This document shows, piece by piece, positions 42,992-47,500 of a DNA stretch of 47,500 nucleotides; positions within the stretch are counted from its first letter, which is position 1, and each line of letters begins with the position of its first letter. This stretch comes from Sphaerisporangium krabiense (lineage in GTDB: Bacteria; Actinomycetota; Actinomycetes; Streptosporangiales; Streptosporangiaceae): positions 1 to 47,500 of the forward strand of contig NZ_JACHBR010000002.1 in the NCBI RefSeq assembly GCF_014200435.1, read 5' to 3'. Position numbers and translations under genes: made by a program. The notes under the pieces were generated by a model. The model saw nothing but the letters and a program-made list of their open reading frames with translations, ran no database searches and was not told where the DNA came from.

Positions 42992-45114
42992 CCTTCCTGT
43001 CACGCTTGCCGGGCCTCTTTCGCGCCGAGGCCGCCGCTCCACCCTCCGGCGGCTCGCCGTCCACCCGCCGCCGGTCCCGCCTCACGGCGGCCGTGGCGGC
43101 GGCGGGCATCGCCATCGGCCTCGCGGTGGTGCCCGCCACCGCGGCCATGGCCGCCAACATCCTGCCCAACCCCGGCTTCGAGAGCGGCCTCAACGGCTGG
43201 ACCTGCGCGTCCGGCGCGCGGACGGTAACGACTCCGGTCCACGGAGGCACCGGCGCGCTCGAGGCCACCCCCGCCGGCGCCGACTTCGCCCGGTGCTCGC
43301 AGGTGGTCAAGGTGAAGCCGTCCTCGACCTACAGCCTGTCCGGATGGGTCAGGGGAGGCTACGTCTTCCTCGGCGCGCTCGGCACCGGCACCACCGACGT
43401 CAGCACGTGGGGCTCGCCCGGCGCCAACTGGGCCCAGCTCACCACGTCCTTCACCACCGGATCCGCCACGAACTCGGTGACGGTCTACGTCAACGGCTGG
43501 TACGGGACCGGCGCCTACAACGCCGACGACATCGTCCTCGACGGGCCCGACCCCGGCGGCAACCCGACCACCCCGCCGGCCACCCCCACGGGGCTCGCCA
43601 TCACCGCCAAGACGGCCACCAGCATCGCGCTGAGCTGGAACGCCTCCCAGGGCGCCACCTCCTACAGCGTCTACCAGAACGGAACCCGGGTCGGCACGCC
43701 CGCCGGGACCACGTTCGTCGCCACGGGCCTCACCCCCGACACCGCCTACCGCTTCGCGGTCAGCGCGTCCAACGCCGCCGGCGAGTCCGCCAAGAGCGCC
43801 GAGGTGACCGCGACCCCGACCACCGACCCGGTGCCGCCCGCCACGCCCTCGGGCCTGACCGTGGGCGCCACCACGACCACCAGCGTCTTGCTGTCGTGGT
43901 CGGCGTCCCAGAACGCCACCTCCTACAACGTCTACCAGGACGGGGTGAAGGTCGCCTCGCCCACCGGCACCGCGTACACGGCCACGGGCCTGACCACCGG
44001 CAGGACCTACCGCTTCGCGGTGAGCGCCGTCAACGCGATCGGCGAGTCCGGCAAGTCGGCCGAGGTGTCGGCCACCCCGTCGGACATGCCGCCCCCGGGC
44101 AAGCGGCTGCTCGTCGGCTACCTGCACGCCTCGTTCGCCAACGGCTCCGGCTACATGAAGATGAGCGACGTCCCCGACAGCTGGGACATCATCCAGCTCG
44201 CCTTCGGTGAGCCCACCTCCGTCACCTCCGGCGACATCCGGTTCAGCCAGTGCCCGGTCGCCGAGTGCCCGAACGTCGAGAGCGAGGCCGACTTCATCGC
44301 CGGCATCCGCGCCAAGCAGGCCAAGGGCAAGAAGGTGCTCATCTCGATCGGCGGCCAGAACGGCCAGGTGCAGCTCACCTCGACCGCCGCGCGCGACAAG
44401 TTCGTCAGCTCCGTCAGCGCGATCATCGACAAGTACGGACTCGACGGCCTCGACATCGACTTCGAGGGCCACTCGCTGGTGCTGGACGCCGGGGACAACG
44501 ACTTCAAGAACCCGACCTCGCCGGTCATCGTCAACCTGATCTCGGCGCTGAAGTCGCTGAAGGCCAAGTACGGCTCCAAGTTCACGCTCACCATGGCGCC
44601 CGAGACGTTCTTCGTCCAGCTCGGCTACCAGTTCTACGGCGGCGGGACCACCGGAGCCGACCGCAGGGCCGGCGCCTACCTGCCGGTCATCTACGCGATG
44701 CGCAACGACCTGACGCTGCTCCACGTGCAGGACTACAATTCGGGTCCGATCACCGGACTGGACAACCAGTACCACACCATGGGCACCTCGGACTTCCACA
44801 TCGCCATGACCGACATGCTGCTCGCGGGCTTCCCGGTCGCGGGCAACACCGCGAACATGTTCCCCGCGCTGCGCCCGGACCAGGTCGCCATCGGCCTGCC
44901 CGCCGCCACGTACGCCGGCAACGGCTTCACCTCGGTGGCCGAGGTCCAGAAGGCGTTCGACTGCCTGGCGAAGGGCACCAACTGCGGCAGCTACAAGCCG
45001 CGCGGCGTCTACCCGGGGCTGCGGGGCCTGATGACCTGGTCCATCAACTGGGACAAGTACAACTCATTCGAGTTCTCCACCAACCACCGTCGCTACCTGA
45101 ACGCCCTGCCATGA
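42988..45114 (+). CDS. Large multidomain chitinase: CBM, two FnIII, GH18
   Basis: 708 residues. A long N-region with a signal-like hydrophobic segment (about 30-55, ending AMAA) leads to a CBM4/9-type module (NPGFESGLNGWTC, to about 185), two fibronectin type III repeats of about 85 residues (each with ATSYxVYQxGxxV), and a GH18 domain from about 370. The catalytic DGLDIDFE gives Asp486, Asp489, Asp491 and Glu493, the canonical DxxDxDxE. GH18 class differs from the two CBM2 chitinases, so the enzymes may act at different chain positions. ATG 42988 overlaps the previous stop. Confidence 0.92.
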   Translation: MTFLSRLPGLFRAEAAAPPSGGSPSTRRRSRLTAAVAAAGIAIGLAVVPATAAMAANILPNPGFESGLNGWTCASGARTVTTPVHGGTGALEATPAGADFARCSQVVKVKPSSTYSLSGWVRGGYVFLGALGTGTTDVSTWGSPGANWAQLTTSFTTGSATNSVTVYVNGWYGTGAYNADDIVLDGPDPGGNPTTPPATPTGLAITAKTATSIALSWNASQGATSYSVYQNGTRVGTPAGTTFVATGLTPDTAYRFAVSASNAAGESAKSAEVTATPTTDPVPPATPSGLTVGATTTTSVLLSWSASQNATSYNVYQDGVKVASPTGTAYTATGLTTGRTYRFAVSAVNAIGESGKSAEVSATPSDMPPPGKRLLVGYLHASFANGSGYMKMSDVPDSWDIIQLAFGEPTSVTSGDIRFSQCPVAECPNVESEADFIAGIRAKQAKGKKVLISIGGQNGQVQLTSTAARDKFVSSVSAIIDKYGLDGLDIDFEGHSLVLDAGDNDFKNPTSPVIVNLISALKSLKAKYGSKFTLTMAPETFFVQLGYQFYGGGTTGADRRAGAYLPVIYAMRNDLTLLHVQDYNSGPITGLDNQYHTMGTSDFHIAMTDMLLAGFPVAGNTANMFPALRPDQVAIGLPAATYAGNGFTSVAEVQKAFDCLAKGTNCGSYKPRGVYPGLRGLMTWSINWDKYNSFEFSTNHRRYLNALP

Positions 45115-45142
45115 CGCACACCGGCCACTCGATCGCCACCCA

Positions 45143-45153
45143 TTGGAGTCCAA
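45143..45153. promoter_or_regulatory. Small palindrome upstream of the membrane glycosyltransferase
   Basis: TTGGA-G-TCCAA, perfect around one centre base, about 95 bases before the start at 45248. It could be an operator or chance; no -10/-35 pair is clear. Confidence 0.3.
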
Positions 45154-45247
45154 ACACTTCTTTGTGTGAGCATCCCTGGATAGATGGTGGCAATTTTCGT
45201 ACCCGAGTGGTCGGTTTGGTCTGCCTTCCGGCAGGCTAGTGGGCGTC

Positions 45248-46492
45248 ATGGACTACGCAATCCTCACGGGGTTCGTCCTCGTCTCAGGTGTCGTGCTGGC
45301 GATCGTCGCGCAATGGAAGGGCTGGAAGCCGTCCCTGGCCGTCGCTCTGGCGGTCGGGATCGGCGTCCGCGTCCTCATCATGGCGCTGTCGGCGGTCGAC
45401 ACCTGGCAACCGGTCGACTTCGTGAACAGCTTCAAACCGGCGGGCGAGGCCATCCTCGCCCACCGGGATCCTGTGCTGGAGAGCAACGGCGGCTGGCACT
45501 TCCTGCCCACGATTCCGTACATGTACGGATTACTCCTGTGGATGAACATCCCCTGGGAGATCGCCGGCCGCCTCGTCACCGTCATCGCCGACATCATCCT
45601 CATCCCGCTGGTCGGCAAGCTCGCCGGCGGGAAGGACACCGGCCTGCGCGCCTTCCAGTACGCCTGCAACCCCCTGGCCGTGCTGGTCGCCTCCGTGCAC
45701 GGCCAGGTGGAGCCGGTCTCCCTGGTCTTCGGCGTCGCCGCCTTCGTCGTCGCCCGCAACGCCAGAACGTCCAGGCCCGTCCGTAACGCGATCATCGCCG
45801 GACTTCTCATGGGCCTCGCCCTCTGCGCCAAGAGCTGGCCGATCTGGCTCGTCCCCGGCATGCTGCTCTTCCTGCCCGACCTGCGCGCCCGCGTGTACGG
45901 CTTCTTCGCCACGGGCGTCGCCCCCATCTTCTTCCTCGTCACGCTCCCCATCGGCGCGGGCACCTCGCTGGCCCAGCTCCCTCAGGTGATCAAGACCATC
46001 GGCGACGTCCGCCCGATCATCGGCGAATGGGGCTGGACGGCCGTCGCGGTGGGCGGCGACTGGACCCTCGACGCCGACCTCGCCCGCTACGGCCAGTGGA
46101 TGATCTACGGCACGCTGCTCGTCGTCCTGTACCTCTGGCGCCGCGCCGACCCCGTCGACCTGACCACCGCGCTGCTGCTGGCCTTCATGGTCGTCACCCC
46201 GCGCCTCGGCGCGCAGTACCTCATGTGGTTCATGCCGTTCCTCGTGGCCCGGCCCACCCGCTTCGCCTGGCCCGCCATCATCGGCACCTCCACCTGGGCG
46301 GCGGTCGGATACCTGTACCTCACGCAGTTCAACAACGACCGGTGGTGGACCCTCCACTCGCCATGGGCCATCAGCTCCGTGGTGCTGCTCCCCATCCTGG
46401 TCGCCGCCATGCCGTGGGGCCGGCGCCGCGCCACCGAGATGGCCCACGTGTCCAGCGCCGTGCCGGTCTCCCCGGTGGGAGTCTCCCGCTGA
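45248..46492 (+). CDS. GT-C type integral membrane glycosyltransferase (GT87/DUF2029-like)
   Basis: 414 residues with about ten membrane helices. The first loop after helix 2 has VDFVNSFKPAGEAILAHRDPV, with an acidic residue at the catalytic position of polyprenol-phosphate-sugar glycosyltransferases. NPLAVLVASVHGQVEP and PRLGAQYLMWFMPFLVARP are typical of the mannosyltransferase-like GT87 group. Probably adds a sugar to a cell-envelope lipid or polymer. ATG 45248 is chosen; GTG 45239 is an equal option. Convergent with the AraC gene. Confidence 0.75.
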   Translation: MDYAILTGFVLVSGVVLAIVAQWKGWKPSLAVALAVGIGVRVLIMALSAVDTWQPVDFVNSFKPAGEAILAHRDPVLESNGGWHFLPTIPYMYGLLLWMNIPWEIAGRLVTVIADIILIPLVGKLAGGKDTGLRAFQYACNPLAVLVASVHGQVEPVSLVFGVAAFVVARNARTSRPVRNAIIAGLLMGLALCAKSWPIWLVPGMLLFLPDLRARVYGFFATGVAPIFFLVTLPIGAGTSLAQLPQVIKTIGDVRPIIGEWGWTAVAVGGDWTLDADLARYGQWMIYGTLLVVLYLWRRADPVDLTTALLLAFMVVTPRLGAQYLMWFMPFLVARPTRFAWPAIIGTSTWAAVGYLYLTQFNNDRWWTLHSPWAISSVVLLPILVAAMPWGRRRATEMAHVSSAVPVSPVGVSR

Positions 46493-46523
46493 CCCCTTAC
46501 GCGTCAGCCCGGCCCCTCCACGG

Positions 46524-47195
46524 CTACGCGGCCCGCGGCTCCAGCAGCCGTCCCATCGGCACCCCGGCCAGGCGCCGCACGTCCCTCGCCATGTGCGCCT
46601 GGTCGGCATAGCCGCTCGCCGCGGCCACGTCGGCCAGCCGCGCGCCCGACCGCGCGAGCCTCAGCGCCCGCTGGAAGCGCACCACCCGCTGCAGCGTCTT
46701 CGGCCCGTACCCGAACGCGCGCACGCAGCGCCGGTTCAACTGCCGCTCGCTGAGGCCGAGATCCCAGGCCACGTCCGCCACGGCCCTTCCCCGGCGCAGC
46801 GCGCCCGCGATCGCTCCGGCCCCCGCGTCCGGATCGGGCGTCCCGCGCGACAGTGTCGCCACCGCCCGCTGCAGGTCCTCAGGACCGCGCACCTCGACAC
46901 CCGGCAGGTCGGCCACCGGAACCCGCCGGTCGCACAACCACGCGACCGGAACCCCGAAGAGCCCGCCCACACCGCCCGGCTTGAACCGCAGGCCCGTGAA
47001 CCGCTCACCCGGGGCGAGCTCGGCCAGGTACGGCCCCGTGTCCGGCCCCGCGACATGCGGGCCGTCCGGAGCCCAGATCAGATCCACGCACCCGTCCGGC
47101 ACCACCCGCTGCACCAGCGGAGCATCGGCCTCCTGTGTCCACAGGCACGCCACCCGCTCCGCCAGCGCGGCATGCGGCGGGGACTCCACGTACAT
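46524..47195 (-). CDS. AraC-family transcriptional regulator
   Basis: 223 residues. The N-terminal ~120 residues are the DUF6597-type sensor common in actinobacterial AraC proteins (RVVPDGCVDLIW, FTGLRFKPGGVGGLFGVP). The C-terminus has two helix-turn-helix units: VADVAWDLGLSERQLNRRC and LADVAAASGYADQAHMARDVRRLAGV. No operator can be assigned. ATG 47195. Confidence 0.88.
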   Translation of the reverse strand: MYVESPPHAALAERVACLWTQEADAPLVQRVVPDGCVDLIWAPDGPHVAGPDTGPYLAELAPGERFTGLRFKPGGVGGLFGVPVAWLCDRRVPVADLPGVEVRGPEDLQRAVATLSRGTPDPDAGAGAIAGALRRGRAVADVAWDLGLSERQLNRRCVRAFGYGPKTLQRVVRFQRALRLARSGARLADVAAASGYADQAHMARDVRRLAGVPMGRLLEPRAA

Positions 47196-47216
47196 GCGCC
47201 CAGCCTAAGAGGTGGC

Positions 47217-47500
47217 TCACTTCCGCGGGATCTCGCCGGACACCAGCGCGCCCGTCCACTTCGCCGCCGGATCGCTGTCGATGAGCACCGCGCGCACCAG
47301 CAACGTCAGCGGGATCGCCAGCAACGCCCCGAGCGCCCCCAGCACCCACGCCCAGATGATCAGCGACAGGAACGTGGCCGTCGTCGTCAGCCCCACCGCG
47401 TCGCCGAGGAACTTCGGCTGGATGAACGACTGCACCACGACGTTGATCAGGATGTAGGCGACGACGACCAGCACGAGGCCACGGAACCCGCCGGTGAGCA
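47217..47500 (-). CDS. AI-2E family transporter (C-terminal part, cut by window end)
   Basis: The frame is open to the window end. The visible ~93 residues have LTGGFRGLVLVVVAYILINVVVQSFIQPKFLGDAVGLTTTATFLSLIIWAWVLGALGALLAIPLT, the conserved C-terminal block of the AI-2E/PerM family of multipass proteins. The start lies outside the window. Confidence 0.87.
   Translation of the reverse strand, partial: LTGGFRGLVLVVVAYILINVVVQSFIQPKFLGDAVGLTTTATFLSLIIWAWVLGALGALLAIPLTLLVRAVLIDSDPAAKWTGALVSGEIPRK

Overview
The window is very GC-rich throughout, has frequent GTG and TTG starts with AGGAGG-type ribosome binding sites, and carries the gene order rpsB-tsf-pyrH-frr-cdsA followed by rlmN. It also holds DivIVA-type proteins, an F420-dependent LLM oxidoreductase and secreted CBM2 chitinases. 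Together these point to a soil, probably filamentous, actinobacterium. A Streptosporangiaceae-like relative is my guess, not something the sequence proves. It looks like chromosome. I see no insertion sequence, prophage, CRISPR array or replication origin.

Layout. 1-2053: the tail of an unidentified gene with its terminator, then a CaiB/BaiF-type CoA-transferase. 2054-6996: the core translation and lipid block rpsB, tsf, pyrH, frr, cdsA, with a structured rpsB leader and two perfect hairpins between rpsB and tsf. 7006-12650: a SUFU-domain protein, rlmN, a methyltransferase, a two-gene ABC transporter and a double DivIVA-repeat protein. 12629-20498: a polyamine uptake and breakdown locus made of an Lrp/AsnC regulator, gamma-aminobutyraldehyde dehydrogenase, PotA, PotD, PotB, PotC and a PuuB-like FAD oxidoreductase. 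It is closed by a 15-bp-stem terminator.

20606-27660: a tightly packed cassette that I consider one of the two most interesting parts of the window. A carboxylate-amine ligase (GCS2 type) is fused to a circularly permuted ATP-grasp ligase. An asparagine-synthase-type amidotransferase follows with a 1-base overlap, then an S9 peptidase with an overlapping start, then an RNase Z. The first three look like a ligase, amidotransferase and peptidase set for making and turning over a small amidated peptide. The logic resembles the N-acetylglutaminylglutamine-amide trio but the parts differ.

27695-39533: a flavin monooxygenase with an almost leaderless promoter, initiator tRNA-Met, a 701-residue protein with a TIR-like domain that keeps the catalytic-Glu motif (the second highlight), an LLM oxidoreductase, a PEP-synthase/rifampin-phosphotransferase-like enzyme, DedA and VC0807-type membrane proteins, a small luciferase-domain protein, LeuE and a beta-lactamase-fold esterase. 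40015-45114: three consecutive GH18 chitinases behind a promoter region carrying palindromes. 45248-47500: a GT-C membrane glycosyltransferase, an AraC regulator and the C-terminal end of an AI-2E family transporter.

All functions are read from motifs and family memory. No database search was run. Start sites were chosen by ribosome binding site and domain fit, and uncertain ones are flagged.
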